NCBI RefSeq assembly: GCF_000149955.1
Contig: NC_030988.1
Coordinates: 3,915,351-3,979,350, forward strand
DNA: 64,000 nucleotides
Direction: 5' to 3'
DNA from: Fusarium oxysporum f. sp. lycopersici 4287
Lineage: Eukaryota > Ascomycota > Sordariomycetes > Hypocreales > Nectriaceae
Shown here: piece after piece, positions 22,209-33,883 of the stretch
How the letters are laid out: each line of letters starts with the position of its first letter
Numbering within the stretch: position 1 is the first letter of the stretch
Program-made: the position numbers and the translations under genes
The notes under the pieces: model-generated
The model's database searches: none
The model's input: only the letters and a program-made list of their open reading frames with translations
Told to the model about the DNA's origin: nothing

Positions 22209-24066
22209 ACGTGCATGATAAGCGAGTGCTCCAGACAAGCGAGTGCTCCAAAAATCCCTCAACCTACACTATCACTATTCAATCAGATATTTCTCAACAA
22301 CCTAATATGCCAGAGTCTTCAAATGAAGCTAAGATTATTCTTGCCCTTCAGGCCCTCCAGAATGACCCAAAATTAAGTCTTCGAAAGGCCGCAGCTATAT
22401 ATCATGTTGACCGCTTTACCTTAAGTCGCCGCCGGCATGGCATTCTTTCAAAGCGTGATACTCTCACAAAGTCACGGTTATTATCTGATCAGGAAGAGGA
22501 TATGATAGTCCAATTCATCCTTGACCTAGATTCGCGAGGATTTCCCTCGCGACTATTATATGCGGAAGATATCGCGAATTCTTTGCGTGCCAACCGCGGC
22601 GCGCCACCTGTCGGCAAGCGCTGGGCTCATAGCTTCATCAAGCGACAACCAGAGCTAAAGACACATAAATTTCGCAGATATGACTATCAGAGAGCTAAAT
22701 GCGAAGATCCGACTATTATTCGTGGCTGGTTTCGGCTTGTAGAGAATACAATCGCGAAATACGGTATCCGATTAGATGATATCTGGAACTTTGATGAGAC
22801 CGGCTTTATGATGGGCGTGATTGAGCCCGGAATAGTCATCACAGGCTCCCACAGGCAAGGAAGACCAAAGCAAGTACAGCCTGGAAACTGCGAATGGATT
22901 ACTGTAATCGAGGGGATTAATGCGGAAGGTCAATCGATCCCACCGTTCATCATTGGTGCAGGCAAGGATCACCTTGCAAATTGGTACCAAGAATGCGACC
23001 TCCCCGGCGATTGGGTTATTGCATTGAGCGAAAATGGATGGACTAATAATAATCTAGGTCTCGAGTGGCTAAAGCACTTTGATCGGGCTACAGCTAAGCG
23101 AACGAACAGTCGCTATCGCCTCTTGATCCTTGATGGTCACGAAAGTCACCACTCCGTCGAATTCGAGGAATATTGCAAAGAGAACAAGATTATCACGCTC
23201 TGTATGCCTGCTCATGCCTCTCATCTACTTCAGCCTCTTGACGTAGGGTGCTTTGGGCCGCTGAAAAAGGCATATGGTCGACAAATAGAGCATCTGATTA
23301 GATGCTCTATAACCTACATTTCCAAGACTGAGTTCTTTCCTACCTTTCACGCCGCCCACCAAGCTGCTATTACAGAAATTAATATAAAGGGAGGTTTCCG
23401 AGGAGCTGGGCTTGCTCCCTTTGACCCAGAAAATGTTATCTCGAAGCTTGATGTGCAGCTACGGACTCCGACGCCTCCCGTAGAGGTCACGATACCATCG
23501 ACCCCTTGGACTGCAAGGACCCCAAAGACAGTGCTAGAGGCCCAATCGCATTCCAAGTATCTGCAAGGAAGGATCAGAAATCATAAGAGCAGCTCCCCTG
23601 AGTCAATAATTGAAGCCGTAAAGCATTTTGAGAAGGCAACAACTGTTCTTATGGATAAGATGGTCTTACTATATGATAGGAATCAACAACTTGAACAACA
23701 AAATAAGACAGTAGGGCGACGCCGGAGGGGAAAAAGGACTAAGGTACAGAAAGAAGGGCCTTTAACTATAGGGGAAACATCACAAGCAATTGATCAGATA
23801 GATATTGATGCGCAGGTAACAGCTGAATCCTCAAGAGGTGGTCGCGGAAGGTCACAAGGATCAAAGCCTCGGCAATGTAGTATTTGCGGAAAGACCGGGC
23901 ATACTGCAAGAACCTGTCAGGAGGCAATTGAGGTCAGTAGGGAATAGGATTGTAATTAATTTTAATTGATCAGATAGGTTGTGGTGTTTTTATTACTCTT
24001 TTTGAGTCTTTAGGTGTAGATTGGTGGAGCACTCGCTTGTCTGGAGCACTCGCTTATCATGCACGT
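22209..24066 (+). mobile_element. intact pogo element F
   Basis: 1858 bp with TA duplications at 22207-22208 and 24067-24068. The ends are identical over about 42 bp by eye (ACGTGCATGATAAGCGAGTG, with AAGCGAGTGCTCCA twice, 17 bp apart). It starts 18 bp after element D/E ends. Perfect ends and an intact gene make it the best candidate for recent or current mobility. Confidence 0.92.
22307..23947 (+). CDS. intact pogo-type DDE transposase
   Basis: 546 aa from the ATG at 22307 (MPESSNEAKIILALQALQND); an upstream GTG frame extends into the terminal repeat and is not used here. Domains: psq-like HTH (KAAAIYHVDRFTLSRRRHG), CENP-B-type HTH to about residue 150, and the DDE_1 core with NFDETGFMMGVI, LILDGHESHHSVEF and HLLQPLDVGCFG. 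A Lys/Arg-rich C-terminus ends in a complete CCHC knuckle, CSICGKTGHTARTC. It acts on the element's own ends in the nucleus. No stop or frameshift was seen. Confidence 0.93.
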   Translation: MPESSNEAKIILALQALQNDPKLSLRKAAAIYHVDRFTLSRRRHGILSKRDTLTKSRLLSDQEEDMIVQFILDLDSRGFPSRLLYAEDIANSLRANRGAPPVGKRWAHSFIKRQPELKTHKFRRYDYQRAKCEDPTIIRGWFRLVENTIAKYGIRLDDIWNFDETGFMMGVIEPGIVITGSHRQGRPKQVQPGNCEWITVIEGINAEGQSIPPFIIGAGKDHLANWYQECDLPGDWVIALSENGWTNNNLGLEWLKHFDRATAKRTNSRYRLLILDGHESHHSVEFEEYCKENKIITLCMPAHASHLLQPLDVGCFGPLKKAYGRQIEHLIRCSITYISKTEFFPTFHAAHQAAITEINIKGGFRGAGLAPFDPENVISKLDVQLRTPTPPVEVTIPSTPWTARTPKTVLEAQSHSKYLQGRIRNHKSSSPESIIEAVKHFEKATTVLMDKMVLLYDRNQQLEQQNKTVGRRRRGKRTKVQKEGPLTIGETSQAIDQIDIDAQVTAESSRGGRGRSQGSKPRQCSICGKTGHTARTCQEAIEVSRE

Positions 24067-24068
24067 TA

Positions 24069-25099
24069 CCCAGTCATGTACCTTGGTCGACTCTACTATT
24101 TCCACTAATCATATGTGGCTCGAGCTGCTTGCCCTCACAGCTTGCTCCGACGCTATGAGCCCAATATCTCTACTAGATATTTAAAGTCACAAACATCTAC
24201 ACTGTCCTCTCCGTAAACAGCGACTGTCAACTGTCAAGCCATTAATAAAAAATCTTAGGAGAATAAGCTTTAATCATACTTCAGTCTACTGTTGGAGATT
24301 ACGTGTATTCGGTTCATTGATGTGAATTGGTATATTCATGTTGTGTTCTGTTGAAATCTACCCTTTAGAGGTTTTACCATTTCGGCTGTAATCTTAAAGT
24401 ATCCCTGCTTGCACGTGAGGCCCCAGCACCTGTTCAAGATCTACCAAGGGATGTGAAATTTCTTTTCCTACACTTAGAGTTCACCCAAATCTACCAATCA
24501 GAGCCTGATTAATGTACTCAGTTCCCCGCCCGTAGCGCGATGGCCAACGAAAGCTAATGAAAAGCACACGTAAAGTGGAGACTGTAGCGTTGCCTGGAAT
24601 ACAGGATGCTCAACAAACAAGTATTCACCTACAAAATGATGCATAACGTGTTGTATACAGGGTCAGCGAGCCAAAAAGAAAGAAAAAGAGAAGGGGCGAA
24701 AAAAAGGCTGAGCATTCGAGAGAGATATGATCTGGCGCAGTTACGGCCCCTCTGCCTTGGGCAAAATCTGGGCGTTATTTCTGTTGACCCTTTTGAGGTG
24801 TGACAGCCAACAGCAACGTTGTCATGTGACTTATGACCATTGATTGTTGGTCAATTTTGACGCGTCTCGAGCTTTTTAATTGAACATCCTACGATAACAA
24901 TCGACATCCCTCTTCATTCCTAATCACGCGCTACGTTGATCTTACGTAAAAACAAGACTGTATTTTACTGTGCTAACACACCGCCACAGCGCGACCGTAG
25001 AGCCGTAGCTGGACGGCTAGCTATCACCTCAAACGCTTCTTGCACTCCCAAGACTCAACCGTTACACTTATTGATCTACGTCCTCGAACGCTCCACGAA
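24069..25099. other. spacer with second copy of dispersed repeat
   Basis: About 24290-24450 is the relative of 3198-3345. Beyond it, the upstream region of the next gene. No gene is supported; the short frame near 24606 has no recognisable domain. Confidence 0.45.
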
Positions 25100-26486
25100 A
25101 TGGCACCTACAGAATTTCTGCAACAATTTGAGAAGATCGAAGAGGTAGTTGCTCGATATGCTTTCAAGCTATCAAGCGTCAGATCTCCGGCTGAAATTTA
25201 TAAAGAGAAGACGGACGAAATCCGGGGCCGCATCGCTCAATTATGGACAAGCTTGGAACTAGCCCCAGCGCCAGAAAAACTAAGTCTCCAAGACAGTATC
25301 GTGAAGTTAGGGGGGCAATTAAAAGAGCTGGAAATAAAATACGAGGCTGGCGTGCAGGACGAGGAGAAGGCGTACAACCGGGCATTACAAGAATTTGCAG
25401 ACGCGCTCCGCTATGAACTCTTGGAAATTATTGGGCCTACGAAAATAGAGTCGTTTCTACGGAGCATCTCGAGCGAGAATTCTGACCGGCAAGACTCAAA
25501 CAATGCAGTCGTTACTTGTCAGCCACACGATGCAACTCCCCAAGCGATCGGCGCCAAAGAGGCGTGCGTACCTAAAGGAATGCCCGAAAACAGGCACACA
25601 AGTCCGACGACCACTCCCGTCAGCGTAAGCGCCCAATCCATCACCCATATTCATGCTTGCCTACTGACTGTCATAGTACAAACGAAGGAGAACATCGCCA
25701 GAATCCATGGGAAGGAAACGACGTCAGGTTGAGAAAGATGACCCTCGTACCAAACTCAGCAATTCTCTTGTCTCTTGTCCAGCTGTGAGGTCTTTGCGAA
25801 GACGAACACGGCATAGCCACAGGCGACAAGGCGACAAGAGATCTACCACGGACGAAGACTTTGAGGGCATCACAAACCCGGATGCCGGCAGCATCTATCT
25901 CGCATTTTGGGAAAAGTCCAAGGACTGGTTCGCTGTACTCCTACTTCCGATGCAAGATCTCGAAAGCGTCGGCATTTCAGGTTCGATAGAAAGTCTTGGC
26001 TTAGCAGAGGTTCTCCCTAGGTGCTACTGCGATAAGCAACATGGCTTTTCCTGGGCGGAGGGATTTAACGACGGCGAGCCTCTGGTCATGGAGCGAGAGT
26101 TCCCCGTAATGTACTTTGATGGCCAAGACTTTCCCGCCAAGAGCGCCGTCGGCTGGGTCTCTGCAAGAGATTTGAGGCAGTTCGATGCGAACAACAAGAA
26201 CTCACTTGTTCCTCACATACGGTCGGTTCGCAAGTTTCTTAAGACTCGGGCAGAAAAACGTTCGCCAGAACGAGAAGTAGACAGGTCAAAGTCTGAGGCG
26301 CCTGATGCGACAGAACAGTCATCAATAGAGGCCAACGGCTACCCGTCCACGCCTCTGAAAGGTAAATTGGTAATATACTCCCTTGATGAACTGGATCGCT
26401 TACTATGTACAGTTCCTCTTCAACATCGCAGTTCTCAGATGGCGGCTCCTGACCAGGGCCAAGCAGACCTGCGTATTTGGATATGA
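25100..26486 (+). CDS. unknown coiled-coil protein, 3' end replaced by hAT terminus
   Basis: Family not recognised. Two exons (25100-25624, 25677-26486; 52-bp GT-AG intron, phase 0) give 444 aa. Residues 1-110 look like a coiled coil (QFEKIEEVVARY, LKELEIKYEAGVQDEEKAYN). After a basic linker, about residues 225-330 form a compact domain rich in aromatics: GSIYLAFWEKSKDWFAVLLL, then FPVMYFDGQDFPAKSAVGWV and SARDLRQFD. The layout reminds me of PWWP/Tudor-like readers, but that is a guess. The last seven codons (ADLRIWI, stop at 26484-26486) are read from the hAT terminal repeat at 26464, so the native C-terminus is lost. Confidence 0.6.
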
Positions 26487-29466
26487 TATATCGATATCAA
26501 CTGTGCTATCTGGATATATCGATATCGATATAACTCTCTGCCTCTTAAATTGATATCGAGATTGATATCCACCTAAATACCGCTCTCTGATTGGCTGAAA
26601 AGATCTTGTCAATCGATTAGATGATGCAAAGGCTTCTGTCGCATATCACCACTAGGTTCGTGCGACTGCATATGAAACACGGGGCGTACCTTGGGGTCGC
26701 GTATCCGCTTTCACATCTGGCCTGTCGCATAATCCTAACATGAGCTCAAATAGTTGTTCCCAAACACATGGCTGTTCGATTTCTTTTGTTCTTTAGATAA
26801 CTCTCATCAATTGACGGGTGCCATCAATGATCCCTGTGGAGCCAGTTGTCTGACAACTTCTCTCAATTTCAACATCAGCACCACCATCTCAGTACTCGTT
26901 CAAACGGCCCTAGGTATTCTAGCATAATTAGCTTATCCAGGTGATTTATCGACCATGGCATCATCTCAGACCACCGCCGCCTCTACGCCCTCGATTTCGG
27001 ACCAGCCCATTACTGGGACGTCTCTGGACTTTTCCCTCTTCTTCAAAGCAACATATCCTGATGAGGACACCCAGAACACCACCGGCGGGTCACGTAAGCG
27101 CAAATCCAGGGGTATGGTGATGTATCGATGTCTCCATTGCCCTGCCGATAAGCCCTAGGCGAATCGGAAGCGGGACAACGCATGGCATCACGCCCCGCGG
27201 TGCCATGCCGATATTATCTCTTCCCTCGATCGCACGCTCATTGGGGGCAGTTCTGATGTTCTAGATGATGAAAGGGAAGCCACACGCCCTCGGATTGATG
27301 CTTTCTTTCCCTCTCGTTACTCGGATGTCTCTCTCCGCCGTATGTTCGACCGCGATCGGTATTTAGATGCGATAATCAGCCTAATCACACGCCGCCGGCT
27401 TGCCTTCTCAGCAATTAACTGGGATGAGATGCAAGAGATTATGCTAGCAGCTAATCCTGCTATAGAGGACCTTTTAGTGACCAACCGAAGTGCTCTAATG
27501 CGACTGATTGATGCCACATATGAGTTATATTCTTCTCAGCTCATGGCAACTCTTCAAGCTTCCATCTCAAAGGTCCATATCCTCTCTGATCTCTGGACAT
27601 CGCCACATCGCCATGGGATACTCGCCATCTCTGCGCGATGGGTTGATCAGGATCATCGGCCACAAAGGGCACTGCTAGCGATGCCGGAATGTCGTTATAG
27701 CCATAGTGGTGAAACCCAGGCATCTCTAATTATCGATACACTGGCAAAGTACGGCATTGCTTCTAAAGTGGGCTACCATGTAGGGGATAATGCCACTTCA
27801 AATGATACCTGCTTGTCTTATCTCTCACGGCGGTTACGAGAAGACTATGGGGTACGATAGCCCTTCCCTTATCTCTGGATTAGGATTAATTGGTTGCTAG
27901 TTGACGTTTGATCCCTCTAAGCGCCGTATCCGCTGCGTCGCCCACATTATTAACCTATCCCTCCAAGCATTTCTTCTCGCGTCTTCGAAAGAGGCACTAA
28001 TCGCCGCTCTTGATGCCACCGATGATACCTCAAACGATCAGTTGTTTGCACAGTTCTACGACACCTTGCACGACGCCGGACAGACAACAAGAACAGATGA
28101 AGCCCATCAGAGAAGAAGAGCTTTGCGAAGAGGCAATCGTATACTTGAGAACTTCACTGGATGGCAGCATATCGTGCCCCTACGGAAAGTACACAACATC
28201 GCTGTCTGGATACGTAAATCTACGCTTCATACGGCTATATGGGACGATGAAATAAAGCTCCGACTAGGTATAGATAATGCCACACGCTGGATTTCATGGT
28301 ATCGATTGTTGGATAATTTTCTGCGTTACCAATCCCGTGTAAAACAGTTCCTAATTGAACATGATAGAGAGCTTCAAGACGATATCCTGCTAGCTTCAGA
28401 GTGGGAGTTTATTGAACGGACGCATCGTTTCCTACAGCCGTTTGCCTCAACTACGTTGTTGGCCGAAGGGGCGCGATCTACACTCTCCCAATCACTCTCG
28501 ATAATGGATGTTTTATTGCGACAGTACGAGAAGTATAAGGTCGGTGGCGATGTTTTTTCTTTTATCTAATTGATCGGCTAACTAATTGTCTTATTTAGGA
28601 GCTTTATAGTTCAAAGGAAAACCATGATCCCCACATGGTACACTGCATCGATATGGGCTGGTTTGTACTTAATAAGTACTACACCTTATCAGACCAGACA
28701 CCTGTATATGCCGCCGCACTCCTTCTCGATCCCTCGAAACGAAGAAAATACATTGAGCGGAATTGGCAAGAATCCTGGCACGCGCCTGCTATTGCTGCTG
28801 CCCAGCAAATTTGGCTAGATGAATATAATGCCGCGCCAATCCCAGAATCCTTGCGGGTGCCTCTAGATGTGTCCTCTTCCTCTGGGAGGCAGCACAACGA
28901 GCTGGATGAGTTGTTGAGCGATATTGCTGTTACTGGTCCTATCTTAGACGACGCCGATGACTTCGAAATCTTTATTGATGCACCACCGACCCGAATAACT
29001 GGCTCTCCTCTCCAGTGGTGGCTACATCGAGATCAAAGGAAAGCATATCCGCGGTTATCCCGCATGGCAATTGATATCCTCTCAATCCCTCCTGAATCAT
29101 CTGATGTTGAGTCTAACTTCTCATCGGCGCGGCGTACGCTATCATGGGATAGAGAGAGCATGACCTGCGAGAACCTGGCGAAGGTTGAGTGTGTGGGCAA
29201 CTGGATGCGCGAGGGTATCATTGTACCCAAGTCTCACGGTGGCAGGGGCGTTATTTCCAGCGTTGCTGTTGAATTTAGCGTTGAAACAGAGGCAGAGGAC
29301 TTTCTAGATTAGGGTACTTTCTTGTTCTTTCTTCTAGCCTACAAGAATTATATGTGGTTTATCTGGATATCAACCTTGCTAAAGTGGCTATGTGGCTGTA
29401 TGGATATCTACCTGGATATCGATATAAGGGCCAGAATTTCGGTGGATATCGATATACGCAGGTCTG
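26464..29466 (+). mobile_element. hAT element 1
   Basis: Short inverted ends CAGACCTGCGTAT (26464) and its complement ending at 29466, with many ATATCGATATC subterminal motifs on both sides, as expected for hAT transposase-binding regions. No matching 8-bp target duplication was found (GGGCCAAG against AGTTATTG). Confidence 0.7.
26955..29312 (+). pseudogene. hAT transposase 1, one in-frame stop
   Basis: Exons 26955-27851, 27901-28539 and 28599-29312, with 49- and 59-bp GT-AG introns in phase 0, give a 749-codon frame. A BED-type zinc finger (YRCLHCPADKP, then AWHHAPRCH) is interrupted by TAG at 27156-27158; the frame continues untouched on both sides. The catalytic region has HILSDLWTSPHRHG, HVGDNATSND and RCVAHIINLSLQAFL. 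The hAT dimerisation domain (SSDVESNFSSARRTLSWDR) is complete. A TGG-to-TAG change (TpG to TpA) would explain the only defect. Confidence 0.88.
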
Positions 29467-31232
29467 AGTTATTGCAAGCCTCTTAGATAAGAGGAAAAGT
29501 AGGGGCAGGCGAAGCTGGATTGGAAACCATGGCTGGTTCCTAGCAGAGTTGAGGAAAGATAATACGTCCAGTGGGGATATCTGGTGTTGCCGGCTCTGCG
29601 ATGATAAGAATGCACCGCGATTTTTTAATGCTCAGTCGACATCATCGGCATCAGCTCATCTTTTCAAGTTCGTGGTACTTCTCATTTCCGGGCTATCACT
29701 AACGGTTCTTAGAGCTCATGGGATCACCGAGACCTTTGAAGCGGGTTCATCTGGTGACTCTTCAGTTATCGATCTCCAGAGAAATGCATCCAAGAAACGG
29801 CCCGCCTCTTCTTCCTTCCTTCTTCCTCGAGCAAAGATGGCACGGATTAGAGAGCTCTCTGTTGGTTATATCGTTGATTCTAATCTCCCCTTTACTACCT
29901 TTGAGAGTACCTATCTGCAGGAGCTGTTCCGTCAGCTGGACTCTGATCTTTATGCTCAGGTGCCCTGGGGTCGAACTGCAACTAAGAAAGATCTAGAGGA
30001 CATACTCGTTTCAAAGAAAGCGGCTATCAAGGAGGAACTCAATAATACTGTTACCCAGATACATCGACCTCTGGACCTCTCCCAACAGATTAGCTTTTAT
30101 TTCCATTTTTGGTCACTTTATCGATCGGAGACACTTACATCAAAGCCGGCTGCTGGCTTTCAAGAGGCAGATCGGATCTCACGCCGGCGAGAACATCGCT
30201 TACACCATAAGGAACGTGGTCCGTGATTGGGGTATCGATGGTAAGCTCGGGGTCTCGATCTGTGATAATGCGGCCAGTAATGATGTTTGCTTGCGAAACC
30301 TCTACACAACTCTCGATGCCTCGATAACTCGAGCGGACACGGAGGCACGAAGGATGCGATGTTTCGGTCATATTCTAAACCTTGTTGCTCAAGCCTTCCT
30401 CTACGGCGATGATGCAGCTTCTTTCGAATTTCAGTCTGAGGCTTATGACATGTTAGAGCGGGTTGAAGAAGACCTCGAACACTGGCGAGCCAAGGGTCCG
30501 GTTGGGAAGCTTCACAATATCGTCAAGTTCATCCGAGCCTCTCCGCAACGCACCGAAGCTTTCAAAGCACATGCAAGGGAGCAGGAGGAGGTAGACACAT
30601 ATAAGCTTGCAGAAGAATCAACTGCCGAGCTCGAAGTCATACAGAACAACGCTACGAGATGGAACTCGACTTACATGATGATTGAGCGTGCCTTAGTCAA
30701 GCAGTCTGAGCTCAACAGCTTCATTCAGGAGTTAGGGCTAGAAGCAGACGCCTCAAAAAGGGTTCCCACGGCTGATGTTCTGACGTCTGATGACTGGAAG
30801 GTCCTCAGGGAAGTTAGTCATATCTTGGAGCCGGTCTACAATATGACGATGAGAACACAGGGATGGGGTACAAGCGGGGGTCACGGCCGGCTCTGGGAAG
30901 TCATGACAGGAATGGAGTTTGTCCTAGAACATCTCGAAGACTGGAGGGTTCTCTATGAGGATCAAACTGCTGATCCGGCTGCGGAAGAAAGGTATACAAC
31001 CCAGGGGGAGGAAGCTGGACCGGCCATGGGTGTGACACCAACACTTTCGCGGCAACCGACAGTCGGACAAATCCGGGAGCGACCCTCACGGCAGTCACGA
31101 TTACCATCACGACTTCAAGGATACGAAATTACACCATTGCGCCGCCGTCGCGAAACGACTCTTCCAGCTCGCCCACCCGCCAACTCACAGTTTAATGAAG
31201 ATGCGCTTCCTGTAAAGCGTGTCTTGCCTTAA
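29467..31232 (+). pseudogene. hAT transposase 2, truncated and frameshifted
   Basis: Starts without its own terminal repeat directly after hAT 1. A BED-like finger (WCCRLCDDKNAPRFF) leads to AKMARIRELSVGYIVDSNLP; the region that should hold the DLWTS motif is damaged near 30120-30215. The frame then resumes with GVSICDNAASNDVCLRN, RCFGHILNLVAQAFL and NNATRWNSTYMMIERAL. The C-terminal dimerisation domain is missing; the frame drifts into RQPTVGQIRERPSRQSR and stops at 31232. Confidence 0.8.
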
Positions 31233-31261
31233 TTTTATTGTATTTTCTGTTCCAAGGCTTT

Positions 31262-32271
31262 TTCTAGATAAGTCATGTCATAAATAAGCTTGCCTGACGA
31301 TAGAGGCTCGCCGAGCATGTATCATTGGATGAGGCTTTATCGCAGACATCCGCGCCAGTCCTATCTCGTATCCCATACTCGCCCAAGATATCATATATTG
31401 TCGCTGCTTGGTTGTCTCCGGAATGAGGTCCCCATACACGGCGTAGAGCAAGGAGTCGCGATTGGACTTGATAGGAGGCGTCGAGATAGTGGGCGTGGAG
31501 GCCAAGGAAAGCATACTGGTTTGGAAGTCCATAGGTCAAACCTAAAGCTAATCCTTGTGACCGCCTTCTGCAATTGACTTGATATTACTCCCTTCTTTAC
31601 CTCGAATAATTTCCGCATAGTATCACGCACTGACTGCCGACTCCACGGTACCTCTTTTGCTAATAATGCATCATGTAAATCGAGCATTCGGCGCAAGTAC
31701 GGATTCGATGGCGCCGTGAATGGAAGATTGGCAGTAACGATCCAGCCGACCGTCAACTCTTTCGCTTTATTGACATTCGATCTTGCAGTAGGAGACTCCA
31801 AGCAACGCCGCTTCGAGGCTAGGTGAATGTCAGCGCGAGACGAATACGAATCTTTATCTGCATTGTTATCCGCCTCGGTGATCATATGAGACCTACATCC
31901 CGTAAGACAATGGAGAAGGGATAAAGATCAGGCTCGTATAGATACCATTTACCTTCGGAGGTGCTCAATTGGCGATGTTGTATTTGTGGCGACGAATAAT
32001 GAGCTTTTGCCTCGTTTATCACATTTCGAGCATACCGGTACCCAGTAGGTCTGCAACGTCCGTAAATCAGGACTGACTTCTGTAAGAAAGAAGCCATGGG
32101 CTTGGATCTAACTCCTTCGACCTTTGCGATTCTTATTGGCAATTTATTCTTCTGGTATATATTTCTTGCAGCCGATCTGGACAGTTGGGAGGTCGGCGAG
32201 GGTCGTTCTTCCAGCTTCAGTCTTGATGGACGCAGCGTCAAGCTGCCGCTTGAGTGATTTGCGCTGGCCAC
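31262..32271 (-). pseudogene. hAT transposase 3 fragment
   Basis: Minus-strand pieces in different frames: AKELTVGWIVTANLPFTAPS, ISFRFDLWTS, and DRTGADVCDKASSNDTC. These match the N-terminal half of hAT 2 (ELSVGYIVDSNLPFTTFES). It lies tail to tail with hAT 2 and stops near 31270, so the C-terminal half is absent. The N-terminal stretch before 31885 is a weaker call. Confidence 0.65.
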
Positions 32272-32416
32272 TAATTCCCAGAAGCGATTCTAACGACTGT
32301 TGTTGTGCTGCCATAGCGGGTTACCGGCGAATCGCGGATTACAGATGCTTCTCGTCAGGGAGCGACGTTAATTCTGAACTAGGTGTTTCCACCACGCGAG
32401 CGAACGCAAAACACGT

Positions 32417-32790
32417 ACTTGGGTAGGGCCTAGAGATCGGCCGACCCCGTACTATTCATCAAGTCACCAGTGACCGTGCCTATAGCACGGGGGGTACGGT
32501 GATAGGGAAAAGGGTCGGCTGACTGGGGAATAAAAATACATATATTTCCATAGCAATTAGTATGAGATAGAAGGTATCTCTGTGTCCAAATTTCTCCGTG
32601 AATATCACATGGTTTTTTAAAATCTAGATATTTTCTTTTATTAAGCTATCTCTTATTAAATAAGGTATCTTTCTTTTCCTCAGTCAACCGACCCTTTGCC
32701 TGGTCAGGCTACCCCCGGTGCCTGACCCTCTGGCACCATGGGTGGATAGGGTAAGGCAAAGGGGGGCCGGTCTCTAGGCCCTACCCAAGT
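32417..32790. mobile_element. small hAT-like MITE
   Basis: 374 bp with inverted ends ACTTGGGTAGGGCCTAGAGA, followed by TCGGCC or CCGGCC, on both sides. No coding potential, and no clear target duplication. It abuts the 3' side of the decayed zinc-cluster gene. It could instead be two unrelated hAT ends. Confidence 0.55.
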
Positions 32791-33596
32791 AGTCCACTTT
32801 GAAGGAACAACTTCACCTATTCTAGGGTCGGCAATAGAGGCTGCGTGAACCGGCCTCAAGTACTGGGCTTTATAATTTTCTTCGGATTCCGACAGCCCGG
32901 GGACACTGAGATTGCCGGCGTGATCGTTTTCATTCCGCTCGTGAATCAAGGAGTGTATAAAAGGTTCGTCGGAGTTTGGAAGTATAAGGGCTTCAGGGGT
33001 GATTAAAGAAACTGATAGCGACACCTGGTTTCGGGTCCAGGTGAACTTGAAGAAGGAGATCGGCTGTGCTGAGTTGACGCGCGATAGCCTCGGCCTCAGC
33101 ACCGGCTCGAATGCGACGGACAATCTCGTGGACTTCGGCCTCTGGCCGAGTCTGTATAGCACGATAGACAACGGCAGCAGGATGCGACACTTCAAGCGCT
33201 TCTAACCTCTCCCTAAAATTACCCTCAGATGTTTGCCGGTAAACACAATCGATGTGCTTTGCTCGACACTGAGAACATGTCGGCCGAGCACCGTTGCACT
33301 ATGCAAACCATTCAACCCACGTTTATATGAACCTCCAAGAGAAGGGCTACTTCCTGAGGGCTAAGAGACAGAGTTTGGTAGTGGCATACCTTGCTTTTCC
33401 GTCGTCGACAGGACTCGCAAGCTAAAGATGTAGAAACTCTTCTTCGTGCTAAGGAAGCTGTTCGATGCCCGGCATGGGTCACTGCCGGATGAGAGCGCGG
33501 AGCTGGGAGCAAAGGTCGGAGATCAGTCCCCTGACTTGATTCCTGTGTTGACAAGGTCGAGGAATCTGAGAAATTGGAAGTTCTGTTTGCCATCAT
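32791..33596 (-). pseudogene. Zn2Cys6 transcription factor paralogue 1, truncated
   Basis: Start at ATG 33594-33596. Exon 1 (33390-33596) ends LACESCRRRKSK; a 91-bp GT-AG intron (33299-33389, GTATGC donor) follows; exon 2 starts CNGARPTCSQCRAKHIDCVY, completing all six Cys of the zinc cluster. A TGA near 32993 stops the frame, while another frame continues LILPNSDEPFIHSLIHE, which aligns with SPDNPYLGSTVFE of the intact relative at 40759. Everything beyond is missing. Copia inserted about 120 bp upstream of its start. Confidence 0.75.
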
Positions 33597-33716
33597 ATTT
33601 GACGTTAGTGACGGGTTGCGGCATTGAAATATATGCAAGGCTACGGCCTCCAGCTATTCAACGGCTGGGCCCCAAAACATCGAAAGCGTGGGAGAATCAG
33701 AGAGAGGCTAGATAGG

Positions 33717-33869
33717 TGTCGCACTAAGCGTGCTTAAAGGTAGAGTGAATATGATGAGCAGCAGCAAAATGTGTTGATTGATGTCTTAAGTTGTCTCTTG
33801 TGCGGGGTATTCCATCCCGCAGAGTTACTTAAAGCATACAGCTAGATTACTAATGCCTACCCTGCGACA
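33717..33869 (-). repeat. Copia 3' LTR
   Basis: 153 bp, TGTCGCAC...CTGCGACA. A purine-rich tract (TGAGGGGGTG on the coding strand) sits immediately before it, as expected for the polypurine primer. Confidence 0.95.
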
Positions 33870-33883
33870 CACCCCCTCAGATT

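Noticed and set aside
24606..24803. 65-codon frame with a basic stretch (KKRLSIRERYD)
   Set aside because: Short, no homology signal, no intron or neighbour support.
26456..29474. 8-bp target duplication of hAT 1
   Set aside because: The flanks GGGCCAAG and AGTTATTG do not match; I report the inverted ends only.
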